Positions 32,726 through 44,276 of a DNA stretch of 60,000 bases are shown one piece after another. The DNA comes from Cryptomeria japonica (lineage: Eukaryota > Streptophyta > Pinopsida > Cupressales > Cupressaceae). The stretch covers positions 875,308,594 to 875,368,593 of the forward strand of contig NC_081409.1 in the NCBI RefSeq assembly GCF_030272615.1, written 5' to 3'. The notes beneath the pieces were generated by a model. It saw only the letters and a list, made by a program, of their open reading frames with translations, ran no database searches and was not told the DNA's origin. The position numbers and the translations under genes were made by a program. The first letter of the stretch is position 1; the number at the start of each line of letters is the position of its first letter.

Positions 32726-35700
32726 TTTCGCCCTGGACCCTCTGGAAGGATCAGGAGCAAATTTTGCATTCCTGGCCAATTTAGACCTCTTTTCAACATT
32801 ACCTCACAATTAGCTCCTCGCCTGGCCCAAACAAGGTGAAAAATAGTAGTTTCAAAGGATTTCGCCCTAGACCCTCTGGAAGGGTCAGGAGCGAATTTTG
32901 CATCTTTGGACAAATTCCATCATGTCTCTACTCCAAAATGCCTTCCAAGGCAAGCATACGCTATCCTTCTCCTCACCAAATGTTGGGAATCCACAACTTG
33001 ACCTTCCTCATGGGCAAACTAGGTGATTTTGGGAATTTCGCTCTGGACCCTCTGGAAGGGTCAGGAGCGAAATTCCTTCTTTAGGCTTCATTTTACACTT
33101 CCTTCAGCTCAATTCATCTTGCAAGGCTTAAATAACCTCCCTCCAGTCTTTTCATTCCTTAGGAATCAAAATCTTGCCTTGACACAAAGGGGAGATAGTG
33201 ATTTTGATGAATTTCGCTCTGGACCCTATGGAAGGGTCAGGAGCGAAATTCACTCTTTGCTTGCCTATTCACACCCAACTTCATTTTCTTCACTTCACTT
33301 CATCTGGACTCCCTCACATTGAACCCATTTCCCAACTTGCCAATATTGGCTTGATCTCAGGAAGGCCTAAAAGGGAAAATTCGCTCAAAATCATGGCGAG
33401 GGACAGGACCTATCTAGGATTTCGCTCTGGGGACCCTCTGGAAGGGTTAGGAGCGAAATCCTTGTTTTAGCTCAAAATCTACATTTTTTGGTGACCAAAA
33501 TCCATTCAAGGGCAATCTTAAGGCTTATCTTACCTAGGTCTAGGCCTAGCTTGGCACAAATTTTGGAGAAAATGATGGGTTTTAGGATTTTCACTCTGGA
33601 CCCTTTGGAAGGATCAAGAGCGAAAATCTTGTTTTAGACTCATTCCTCCATCATTTCAACTTGAACTCACCTCCAAGACTAAGGACACATTGCCTCACTC
33701 CTATCTAGGCCATAAAAATCAAAATTTTAACTTGTCTTGCAAAGAAAGTAGGTGATCCTAGGATTTTCGCTTTGGACCCTTTGGAAGGGTCAGGAGCGAA
33801 ATCCTTGGTTTGGGCCAATTTCCATCATTTTTCAACACCAATTAACTTCAAAAGGTAAGAACATGTCTCCACGCACCCATCCAAGCCATGAAAACCTAAC
33901 GTTTGACTAGACCTGCAAGGAAAATAGGTGGTTTTAAGATTTTCGCTCTGGACCCTTTGGAAGGGTCAGGAGCGAAAATCACTTTTTGTCCCAATTCCTT
34001 CAAATTTGATAATCATTGATAAGTCAAAGTCATTCCTAAGGCCTTCTTTGATCCTGATCCACACTAGATTTGGCATAAAATTGAGGGAAAAGATAGGTTT
34101 TGCACAATTTCGCCCTGGACCCTTTGGAAGGGTCAGGAGCGATTTTCAAGTTTTCTAGCATGTTCATCCATCATTTCATCTCGAATTCACCTCACAAGGG
34201 AAGGAAACACCTCTCTTCTCTCATCCAACCCAAGTTTGACTTGATTTTGCAAGGAGAAAAAGTGATTAAAGAATTTTCGCCCTGGACCCTTTGGAAGGGT
34301 CAGGAGCGAATTTCTTCCTCTAGCCCAAAATCATCATTTTTGGAGACAACAACCAACTCAAGGGAAATCTCAAGGGCATTTTTCACCTTGATCTAGGCAT
34401 GGTTTGGCACAAATTTGAAAGGAATATGTAGATTTAGGATTTTTGCTCTGGACCCTTTGGAAGGGTTAGGAGCAAAAATCTTGTTTTAGGGTTATTTCTC
34501 CATCCTTTCAACTTCAAATCACCTCCAAGACTTAGGACACCTCGCCTCACTCCTCTCTAGGCCATAAAAATCAAAATTTTAATCTTGCCTTGCAAAGAAA
34601 GTAGGTGAACTTGGGATTTTCGCTCTAGACCCTTTGGAAGGGTCAGGAGTGAAAATCTTAACTTGGCTCAATTCCTTCAACTTCGATGATTTCTAGCAAC
34701 TTGAAGTCACTCTCAGGGGCATCTCCTTCTTGATTTTACCTTAGCCCTCACTCATCTAGCACAAAATTGATAGCAAAGAGAGATTTTGAGAAAATTCACT
34801 CTGGACCCTTTGGAAGGGTCAGGAGCGAAAATCTCATTCTTGACCCTTTGGAAGGGCCAGGAATGAAAATCTCATTCTTGACCAAAAATCATCATTCTTT
34901 CAACTTGAAACTTCATTGCAAGGTAGAATCTCACCTTTCTTCGCCCTAGGAACAAGGTTTTAAGCCTAAGAAAGGTCAAAAGGTAGGCTTGTAAGGAATT
35001 TCGCTTTGGACCCTTTGGAAGGGTTAGGAGTGAAATTTCCTTTCTTGGCTAAAATCCTTCAGTTTCATAACTACCAAACACTCTTAAAGGCAAGATCATG
35101 TTCATTCTCCTTCTCATCATGCCTTGGACATCAAATTTTAGTCAAATAAGGAAGGAAATGCATCTTAGAGAGATTTTCGCTCTAGACCCTTTGGAAGGGT
35201 CGGGAACGAAAATCGAGATTTTGGGCTAAATTCTTCATTTCTCCAATTCAAAACAACCTCAAGAGGCAAAGACATGCTATCTCACTTCCATCCACGCCAT
35301 AAAAAACCAAGGACTAAACCTCCTTCAATGGAAAAATATGTGTTTTTAGGAATTTTGCTATGGACCCTTTGGAAGGGTCAGGAGCGAAATTCATCTTTTG
35401 GTCCAAAATCCTTTACATTTCAATGCTTTCAAACATTTCCAAAGGCCACAAGATGTCCATCCTTCCCTTCAAGATGCCCTGCAAGTCAAAATTTGGTCAA
35501 ACTTAGGAGGAAATGAGCTTTAAGAGGATTTTCGCTCTCGACCCTTTGGAAGGGTCAGGAGCGAAAATCTCATTCTAGGCTAGATTACTCACTTTTCAAA
35601 CTTCAAACCACTTCAAGAAGCAAACTTAGATCATTTTCCACCTAAGGAAGAAGGTTTCAAGGTCAAACAAGGTAGCAAATGAAGTTTATGATGAATTTCG

Positions 35701-36508
35701 CTCTGGACCCTTTGGAAGGGTCAGGAGCGAAATTTCCTTTTAGGCTAAAATCTTGCTCTTCAAAATCATCCTACTCCATCTCAAGGCAAGAACATAGCAA
35801 TTCATTCCCCAACATGCCTTAGAAACCAACACTTAGTCAAAATTTGAAAGGAAATGAGAGCTACAAAGATTTTCGCTCTGGACCATTTGGAAGGGTTAGG
35901 AGCAAAAATCATGTTTTGGGTTGGATCCTTGACTTTTCCTATTTTTATCCTCTTTGGGAGGCAGACATAGATCCTTCCTCATGCATCTCCACCTTGGTCT
36001 TGACTCTTGCTAAAGGAAAAATGAGTGTTTTCAAGAATTTCGCTCTGGACCCTCTGGAAGGGTCAGGAGCGAAATTCATCTTCTTGACTAAAATCCTTCA
36101 TCTTTCAATCTTGACAAGTGAGAATTTGATGTTTAAGGAGATTTTCGCTCTGGACCCTTTGGAAGGGTCAGGAGCGAAAATCCCACTCTTGGCTAGCTTC
36201 TCACTTAGGTTCACTTCATTCTCCACCAAACTTGATCAAATCAACTTCCTTCTTTCACTATCAAGATATTCCATCGCTCAACTAGGTCCAGGTAAGGTCA
36301 GACTAGGTTTTAATGCCAAAGGAAGGCAAAAAGCAGGATTTCGCTCTGGACCCTTTGGAAGGGTCAGGAGCGAAATCCTCATTTGAGGCTAGCTTTCATC
36401 ATCTTGAGGACCATGCCTTAGAAGTTCCTAACTTGGTCAAGCTAAGAAGCAAAATAGAGGAAATATGAATTTCGCTCTGGACACTTTGGAAGGGTCAGGA
36501 GCGAAATT
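32726..36508. repeat. Hairpin minisatellite array of element C, about 24 copies
   Basis: The core reads TTTTCGCTCTGGACCCTTTG, then GAAGGGTCAGGAGCGAAAA. Outer stem TTTTCGCTC / GAGCGAAAA, inner stem GACCCTT / AAGGGTC, loop TGG, TG/AG internal mismatch. Core starts counted by hand run from 32728 to 36472; most spacings are 166-169 or 175-178 bp. The roughly 130-bp spacers differ much more than the cores. One copy near 34829 is truncated. Variant cores (GACCAT, GACACT near 35880 and 36478) are few. Confidence 0.92.
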
Positions 36509-36857
36509 TACATTCTTGGCTCGATTCACCCTCAAAATGGCTTGACTTTGTTCTAAGCTAGATCCTTGATTCATTCCTTCCTTGTCTTAGCCAAATTTGC
36601 TTAACCACTCACTAACTTCCTGGAACTCAAATTGGACACCATTAGCAAAACCAAGCTTAAAGAAGACCTGGAAAGAAACCCATCTACTGACTCATCTTAG
36701 CTCGAGCAGAGCTTGCTATCCATTGATCCCTCTGGCAACACTCATCATGCAAAGGCTAATAGGCAAAACCCTAAAAGACCTAGAAAACAAACCCCAGAAA
36801 GCAACAAAAGTAGGGGTCCCCATTTGCAATGGGGCGATGTGTGAATACGTCACAACA

Positions 36858-38018
36858 CATGGTTGCAATCTTACAAACACCATGTCTTCAATCTCAAATG
36901 TTCATTCGATCCTATGAATGTCTACATACATCTTGTGTTGGTTTTGAGCCTGTTAGAGATTATTCTTGAGTGACTTTAGAATGTCTTGGCTCTATTTGAT
37001 CACATCACTTGCTCTTAGTACCCTGCAATTTGCTAAAATGAGATCAATGAAGCTTCGAGCTTCATATCCATACAAAGCCATGAACAAGGGCATCTTGATT
37101 GGCATGTGCTAGGTGGTGTTGTAATAACGCTCCCCCAAGTGGAGCCACTTGATCAAAGTTTTCTATTGATCAACAACATAATTTTTCAAGTAACCTTCCA
37201 CTCATTTGTTCATAATCTTGGTTTGCCCACAAAATCTTCTTTTTATCCTTGACTTTGGCACCAAGAAGACTCTTCCCTTGAACAAAATGAGTTCATATCA
37301 GATGGTGTACTTGTCATCCGACAACTTCCCTTCCAATACATTAGTTGCAAATGTGCTATAATGATTTCATTCTTCCAATATGTGGAGATTTGAGACATGG
37401 AACACAAATTCAACCTTCTAGACAACACATTAGCAATGACATTCTTCTTTCCTTTGACGTGCTCAATATCAAAACCATATGCTTTGAGTTTACTCACCCA
37501 GTTTTGTTGCCACTCATTTAGATCCTTTTGTTTAAGAAAATATCTCAAACGGATGTGATTAGCTTTGACCACAACTCGGCCAGCCATGAATTATTGCTTG
37601 AATTTGACCAATGCCTGCATGATGGGTAGCATTTCCTTATCAAATTCAGAGCATTGCCTTTCCACCTTTGTGAGCTTCCAACTCTTAAAAGTAGTTGAGT
37701 GTTTATTTTGCATGCGCACAACCCCAATCCCTTCTCTTGATGCATCACATTCCAATGTGAAAGGAAGAGTGAAATCCAAAACGCTAACATAGGACATGAG
37801 CTCAATACCTCTTTCAGTTTGTCAAATGCACTCTATGAGTCCTTAGTCCATGTGAAAGCACCCTTCGTTTTTATGTTAGTTAAGGGACCAACTAGTTGGA
37901 AGAAACCCTTAATAAATCACTTATAGTAGCTGCAAAGGCTGAGTAGTCCTCGTAGCTATGTCAAGGTTCTTAGGGGAGGCTAGTATTGAATTGCTTTTTA
38001 TCTTTTCCATGTCCACCT
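36858..38018 (-). pseudogene. GYP2 relic, segment 4: integrase remnant and RNase H
   Basis: Aligns with GYP1 about 1041-2722. RNase H-like text survives on the minus strand (LKQKDLNEWQQNWVSKLKAY, then GFDIEHVKGKKNV). About 500 bp corresponding to GYP1 1425-1930, most of the integrase core and zinc finger, is deleted near 37230. Several stops and frameshifts. It ends in CACCT, the target duplication of X. Confidence 0.85.
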
Positions 38019-39406
38019 TGTAATGTCCCCTAATTAAGATCTGTGCATAACCAATTAATAACCAAGTTATAATTTTGTTTTAAGTAAATTCAATCTTAAT
38101 TTAATAACAACTCTTGAAGCTCAATCCTGATCGTCAACCATTCCGTCTCTTTTCCCATAAGAGGTTCTTGCTTACCTAGGGAGCTCGACACCAGTTCTCT
38201 CTTAGGTCCCAGATTACTTGACTCAATCCTCTCGTCCTTAGGGCTCGCAGCCCAGACTTAGGAGGAGTCTTCACCCTTAGGGCACCCCTTGACTGGATTT
38301 ATTCTGCCTCTCCCCAGCAGCCCATCTCCCTTGGGGATTTGGAAGAATATGGATTCGGTTGTTGATTGGATTGAATTTAGATTTTGCTATAATATTTGGA
38401 TATTAAACTTAACATGCACTTGGTGAATAATTAACTTCATTGTATATTTAAATTAATCGTCTAACCATTGCACATTAACGTTTGTGTGATTATTCATTCA
38501 TTCTACATTTGCTCGTATTGAACATTATTTCCATTATTTGGTGTATTTGAATTAATATATTAGATTAATTTCTTATGAATTTATTCAGTTTCCTTAATCA
38601 TGGGTATATTGACCCATAGTCATTTATTCCTTAATTCAATTTATATTCATATAGCCATTGAAGGTAAATGAACTTAATTTAGGCAACTCAAATTTCATTA
38701 ATTATAGATGCTCTTTGTATTGGAGTGTATTATAATTTAAATAGTATGAATTGTATTTAAATTGTATGGATGTATTGTAATGTATTAAAGGTGCGTTATA
38801 TATTTTACTCATATAAATGTATCACAAAGTATTAATTAGTGCCTTATAGTTTAAATCGCATAAATGTATTGGAATATATTAAGAATGCATTGTAGTCTTA
38901 AGACCTATGAACTTATTGTATCGTAATGATTTTTGCATTATAATCTCATTCGTGTGAGTTGCAGGGAAGGGCGGATCGGTACTTACCTGGGTTGTTGATG
39001 ACCTCCTTTACTATCGCTGCATACCCTCAGATTTCCCCCAATTTTCCTCTGTAACTTCCGCGTGCTTATTTTCTCCCTCTTATTCGTTGTCATCGGTATA
39101 TAAAATATGCACCTGAACAATCACGTTTAGGGTTACGTTTGTAATGGTTCGGCGCCATAGAAGAGTCCCGTCGTTTGGTTTAGATCCTTCTTTTGGCGTC
39201 GAAAATAGAAATCGATTAGTTTGAAACCGATTACCTTGCTTGCCACATTTGGACTAAAGAAATTGCGCTTTGATATTCATATCGTATGCATCTCATTCGC
39301 GTGATAATAATAAGAATAAAAATACTAACATTAGATACGGTTTTTTTATTACAAATGGTCATTTGTCATTGTTTAAATATTACATATTGGGGGTTGGGTT
39401 ATCACA
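38019..39406 (+). mobile_element. Element X: 1.39-kb solo LTR, TSD CACCT
   Basis: Starts TGTAATGTCCCC and ends GGTTGGGTTATCACA, with CACCT at 38014-38018 and 39407-39411. The TATA-like GGTATATAAAATATG near 39093 gives plus orientation. Its first 350 bases resemble the start of H at 48187, including GCAGCCCAGA and ACCCTTAGGG-type motifs, so X and H are related LTRs. Confidence 0.85.
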
Positions 39407-39421
39407 CACCTACACTTCCTT
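39407..39421 (-). pseudogene. GYP2 relic, segment 5 (15 bp between X and Y)
   Basis: CACCTACACTTCCTT matches the GYP1 stretch CACCTTTACTCCCCC near 2715. It is the only GYP2 sequence left between two insertions. Confidence 0.55.
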
Positions 39422-40302
39422 TGTCATGCCCCTCACTGTAAGAAAATAAAATAGCAACCTAAGCAAGATCGCCAAAAAGGGAAGCAAGTAATAATGGATA
39501 AGTTTGGTGCCTTGAAGGAATATTAATTACTATTATTATCTTCAGCAAATAGCAATCGAGAAGGGCAGAAGATGCATTTGGAAAGGCACCGGTTGGTTTT
39601 GAAAAGAAATGATTAATTAAAGAGGGACACATCACTTGGAGGAGTTGTATCCCTTGTTAAAAGTTGCAAGTTTGTGACTCTTTAACCCATTTTGGGGATT
39701 ATAAATAGGCTGGGTCTACTCTTAGAAAAGACATCGAATAAAAATTCTTATTCTGAGTTTAATTCAGAAAAAGAGCAGCTATCTACAATATTTTGAAAAG
39801 TGATCGGTATGCAATATGGTTGAATTTATTATTTATTTGTTTATAAATCTATTAAGAAGCTTTAATTTATTTATTAAATTAAATTGTCAATTCATCAAGA
39901 AATATTAGTAATTATTTTTGATTTCCAACAAACAATCATATCTGGAATTAAATGTGAAATGTTTGATAGAGAGATGCACTAGTATTGGTTCCCTTATCAA
40001 GTAAGCCAACCCCAAGATGGTGTGCCATGCTGGTGTGCCAAGGGGACGAAATGGATCCAAATGCATTTTTGATATTGTGTTTCAATAGGGATTATCTATG
40101 ATGATAATACTTGATGTTAATTAATTACAATTTTCTCTAAGTTTTATTGCAATTGTGTAAGATGTTAATTAGTTACAATTTTCCCAAAGTTTTATTGCAA
40201 CTGTGTAATTTATTTATAGAATACTCTTTGTAAATAAATTGTATTGTTGGAATTATTATTTTTGGGCAAAATTTAGGTATATCCTCAAAAGGAAACATTG
40301 CA
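39422..40302 (+). mobile_element. Element Y: probable 0.9-kb solo LTR, imperfect TSD
   Basis: Bounded by TGTCATGCCCC and ...GAAACATTGCA. Flanks TCCTT and CTCTT agree at only three of five positions. Support comes mainly from GYP2 alignment stopping before and resuming after it. TATAAATA near 39700 followed by GGCTGGGTCTACTC looks like a plus-strand LTR promoter. Confidence 0.55.
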
Positions 40303-40353
40303 CTCTTTGTGTTGATGATGTGCCCTAGATCCAAGATCTCTATCGTAGCAACC
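40303..40353 (-). pseudogene. GYP2 relic, segment 6
   Basis: GTTGATGATGTGCCCTAGAT corresponds to GYP1 near 2730 (CTGATTATGTGACCCAAG). It ends with CAACC, the target duplication of D. Confidence 0.65.
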
Positions 40354-40595
40354 TGTTGTGATGTTTTCACACATCGCCCCATTGCAAATGGGGACCCATT
40401 GTTTTTTGTTAGGGTAATGTTTTGGTGTCTTAGGGTTTGTCTCTAGTCTCTTGCCTCTGCAAACAAGTCAAGTTTTTTGAAGGAGTCACCAAAATAAATA
40501 AGGAATAGTGGTCAAAGGGACGTTCTAATGTTACGGATGTGCTTAGAAAGGTCTAAGGAGTAAAATCGCAATTTCCTGGGGTCAATTCTGACAAC

Positions 40596-40646
40596 TTCCT
40601 ATTTTTTAGGAAATTTTGTTTTTTGCTTTTTTTCTAAATTTAGAAA
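40596..40646. repeat. Two micro-hairpins in D, CTA/TAG type
   Basis: TTCCTA / TAGGAA (40596-40612) and the perfect palindrome TTTCTAAATTTAGAAA (40631-40646). Confidence 0.75.
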
Positions 40647-40934
40647 GCTTTGTTTTTGGCATTTTGGGGCCAATCCAGGAACCTGCTTTTTCGGTCAGCT
40701 TTTTTCTAAAAATAAAAAGTTGCTTTTTTGCTTTTTTCCGGGATCACAAGTGGTCATTGCGTCAGGCGAAGTGCCAAGTTAGGAGAATTCATCTAGAACA
40801 AACTTTCAAATCCAAAGGAAAATTTCTAGAATGCTAATTGAAAATCATGAGAAATGGCTAAGTTTGGAGTCGAGATCAAGAAATTCCTTGTTCCTTGGAA
40901 AAATTCCAAGTTTCCATGAAAACTTCCTTGAGCA

Positions 40935-42400
40935 CGTGCAAAGTCCGCCCAAACTTCCTTGGCATCAAGCAAAGTCTGCCCAAACTTCCTTGGCATCAAG
41001 CAAAGTCTGCCCAAGGAGTGGGCTAAGAAAGTGATTAAGTGTTAGCACTTTGAAGTTTGAAGGGAAAGAGTCAGAAATTTTGGTTTAAGTATGGTAACCA
41101 GGTGGAATTTCCAAACAAGCCATTAAGTCCACCCATGGTATTAGGAAGATTTCCAATGGCAAGTGAAGTCCGCTCTTCTTCAAGCAAGAATTCTTCATGC
41201 CACATCCAAGTCCGCTCAAAGACAATGGAAGAAAATATGGCTAAGTGTTGGTGGATAGCAAGAAAGTGTCGAGTCAAGATGGAGTTCACATGAAAATTCC
41301 TTAACCCTATGCCAAGTCCGCCTAGCAACATGACAAAGTTCCTCAACCCCATGACAAGTCTGCCCATGGCATGGTAGAAAAATTTCCTATCCTACTGTCA
41401 AGTCCGCCTAGGGAGGTTGGAATAGTTCCTTGTCAACATGTCAAGTCCACCTAGACGCATAGGAAAGTTCCTTATGCTCATACCAAGTCCGCCCTTGGTG
41501 GATAAGGGGAAAGAATTCAAATTTTTTTGGCAAAGTAGAAATGGATTAAAGCAAAAAAGATAAAGCATAGGGAAATTCTTCTAAGTGAAAGAGGAAAAGA
41601 GTTTGAAAGTTTGGCTAAAAATTAAAACAAGTCTGAAAATCAAAATAAAATTCACCCAAGTGTTGACAGATTGCAAAGTGGTGAATCATGATGAAGTTCT
41701 TATGAAGTTTTCCTATCCAAATGCAAAGTCAAGTATAAAGATCACCCAAGGCATGCATCAAGGAAATTTCCTAGAGCAACATCAAGTCCGCCCAAGGTGA
41801 GATGGAAATTTGGTTAAGATGAATTAAAACAAGAAAAGCAAAAGAAAAAAGATGAAAACAAGAATAGAATTCGCCTAAGTGCTGATGACAAGGTGAATAA
41901 AGCAAAGTCAAAGGCAGGAGTAAAATTCGCCTGTGTTGAGAAAAGGAAATTCAGAATTTTGGCTAAGTGTTGGATGTCAAAAAACAAGATATAGTTTTCC
42001 CAAGGAGAAGTTAAGAAATTCGGCTAAGTGAGGCGACATGGAAGGAATTTACAATCAAAAGGCAAAATTTCCAAAGCAAGTCTAAGTCCGCCCAAGGAAA
42101 AATCAGAAAATTGACTAAGTACCTTGGGGAGAAAATTGTATAAGTGTTGATGCCTTGTAGGAAAGTTTGAAAGTTTGGCTAAGTGTCAAGGAAATTCCTC
42201 AAGCAAGAAGCGAATCCGTTCAAGAAAGATGAAAGAAAATTCGGCAAAGTGTTGGTAGATTGAAAGAAAAGTGGAAACCAAGTGCCAAGTTTGCCCAAGG
42301 ATAGTCAAAATTCCTTGTCCAAATGTTATTTGCGCCTTGGGAATAAGAAAAATTCTTTGACCCAACATCAAGTTCGCTTAATCAAGATGAAATTTGGCCA
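40935..42400. repeat. AAGTCCGCCC repeat array of element D
   Basis: The word AAGTCCGCCC or close variants occurs about 16 times. Between 41315 and 41485 the spacing is regular at about 42 bp, each unit including TTCCT and CAAGTCCGCCTAG. Elsewhere spacing is irregular. Near 40989-41016 CCTTGG and CCAAGG can pair. Confidence 0.8.
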
Positions 42401-43424
42401 AGTGTTCAAAAGGTTCAAAAGGCTAGAAAATTTGTCTAAATGTTGGAAAAGTTCAAAATTGCAAAATTCTAGGACATTTACCGGGAGAATTTCAAAGCCA
42501 ATTTGCAAAACAACTTTCACTTCAAATCATCTTGCTTTTTTATGCTTTTTAGGGGCAAATGCTTCAATTTCCAAAATTTTCATAAGTTAAAATTAACCTT
42601 TGAAAATTTCTTCAAACGTTGCACTCTGGGCTGGAAATTAACATCCAAACCCCTTGTTGTTTTTAACATAGAATTTTTTTATGATTTTCAGGTGGTAGAT
42701 GTCAGATCAGGAAGGGCTTTCCAAAAAGGTGCAGATGAAGTTCAATAGCAAAGGAACCGATTGGAAAGATGATTCCACAATGCATGGAAGGACAACATTG
42801 ACACTTCAAGGTGGAATCCAAAGATGAATGGAACAAAGAAGGACTTACACTCCATCAAGACATTCAAGAAGATTAAGTCATACAAGGATGAAAGGCTCTA
42901 CATTGACCTTGGATTTCTTTTGGAAATCCAAAATAAAAAAAAAGAACTTGTCAATATGGAGGATTGTTCAAGAAGCACAAGCTCAAAGTGAAGATGAAGA
43001 TTAGTTCAAACATGAAGAAAACTTTAGAATGATGGTGAACCCAAAAGGTTCCACACCAAGGAGCGCTAAGTTCAATGAAGAAAATGTTCTAATCATCTTG
43101 AATTTCCTTTGGAAATCCAAGAGTAAGGTATCAACACTTCTTCATGATGGGGAATCAAATTCGCAAGGCAAGTTCAGGTGGCATCCTAGTCATCAAACAA
43201 GCAATCCAAGGGTTCCAAGTCAGACATGTCCAGGTGTAATGAACCAAACTCAACAAGTGGAAGATATTAAATGGTTCCCATTTTCTCATTGGTTATCCTA
43301 AACATTGTAATTTTCTCATTGGCCAAAATGATTTTTTTTGCAATTAACCCTAATTAGTGTTTTATTTGTTAATCTTGGCCATTGATCTTGGATCAACCTG
43401 GGCCATTGCTTTGTAATGGGGTGT

Positions 43425-43432
43425 CTATATAA
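43425..43432 (+). promoter_or_regulatory. Putative TATA box of element D
   Basis: TATATAAG, about 850 bp before the 3' end of the element, followed by CCCTCATCCTCTCATTTG as in the other family members. Confidence 0.6.
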
Positions 43433-44276
43433 GCCCTCATCCTCTCATTTGTAAAGGGAGAGATTTCTGAGAAATTGTTGTAGTGATACTTCTTAACTTC
43501 TTAACTTCTCAAGTGCTAAGACATAATTCATTGTTCAATTGTTGGTGAATTTTTGTCTCCTTTTGCTAGTTAGCATGGTTTCTTGGCTCTCAATAGAATA
43601 GATTTCATTTCCAAGTTGTTAGATTGAATGAAGGATTTGATAGAATTGCTCAATGTGGAATGATGTGTTCATACTTTTGATAATTGGATGATTTTCAGTT
43701 ATCGTGCAAAGTTAGCCTGAACCAATAAATGAAATTTAACTTCTATCGCTATATTCATTGTTCAAAATGTTGGTGAATATGAGTGCTATGAAAATCTTTT
43801 GAATTCCTTAGAAGATAGCATTGTTCTTGTTTAGTTGTTGAATTTGGCGAAGCAAGAATTGGTTTAAATTCCACTTTTGCAATTTCCATCTCCAGAGTTC
43901 ATAGGATTAGCTTTAGGATTAGAATTATCTTCCTAAACCCTCATCCTTTTGCCTTTTTTTTCCAAGTCTTAGTAGAAATAGGATTGAAAAGAACTTATTG
44001 CAAAATTATTTCAAAAAAGAGAAAGTTACAAGTGTCGGCAATCAACAAAATCCTTTGATTGATTCACTCCTCGAACAATTGTGTAAGTCCCCCTTGAGAT
44101 TACTAGCATATCACAACGAACCAACTGAGACTATCCGCATGAAACTGGAACCATGGAGTCGTCTTTGTGATCACATAGTCCATTTCTTCAGCACACAGAA
44201 GATTTTGATCAAGAGAGAATAGGATATCTTTGGGTATTTTATTTTGAGTTGCACTTGCATAAAAAACCCAACAACA

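Larger units (their letters stand above)
31163..36857 (-). mobile_element. Element C: 5.7-kb solo-LTR-like element, TSD CATGG
   Basis: Plus reading starts TGTTGATATGTTTTTTATGC and ends ...GAATACGTCACAACA. CATGG stands on both sides (31158-31162, 36858-36862), and the GYP2 relic resumes exactly. No second LTR and no coding region are inside. In LTR sense (minus): terminus hairpin, hairpin array 36508-32726, TATA at about 32037-32045, R-U5. At 5.7 kb it is very long for an LTR. Many short ORFs (33023-36386) come from the repeats. Confidence 0.88.
40354..44276 (+). mobile_element. Element D: 3.9-kb solo-LTR-like element, TSD CAACC
   Basis: Plus orientation. Starts TGTTGTGATGTTTTCACACA and ends CATAAAAAACCCAACAACA, with CAACC at 40349-40353 and 44277-44281. 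U3 holds CTA/TAG micro-hairpins (40596-40646) and an AAGTCCGCCC array (40935-42400). TATATAAG at 43425-43432 precedes the conserved CCTCTCATTTGTAAAGG block; R-U5 follows. No gene is supported. Confidence 0.87.

Noticed and set aside
33023-36386. ORFs in element C containing FALDPLEGSGAK or FRSGPFGRVRS repeats
   Set aside because: They are translations of the hairpin core in different frames, not a protein family.
12968-36508. CRISPR-like look: palindromic repeats with unique spacers
   Set aside because: The host is a plant, spacers are about 130 bp and partly related, there are no cas genes, and the arrays lie inside LTR-like elements with target duplications.
60-36790. Telomere-like AAACCCTAA words in many places
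   Set aside because: They are isolated words, mostly at recurring positions of LTRs, never in tandem arrays.
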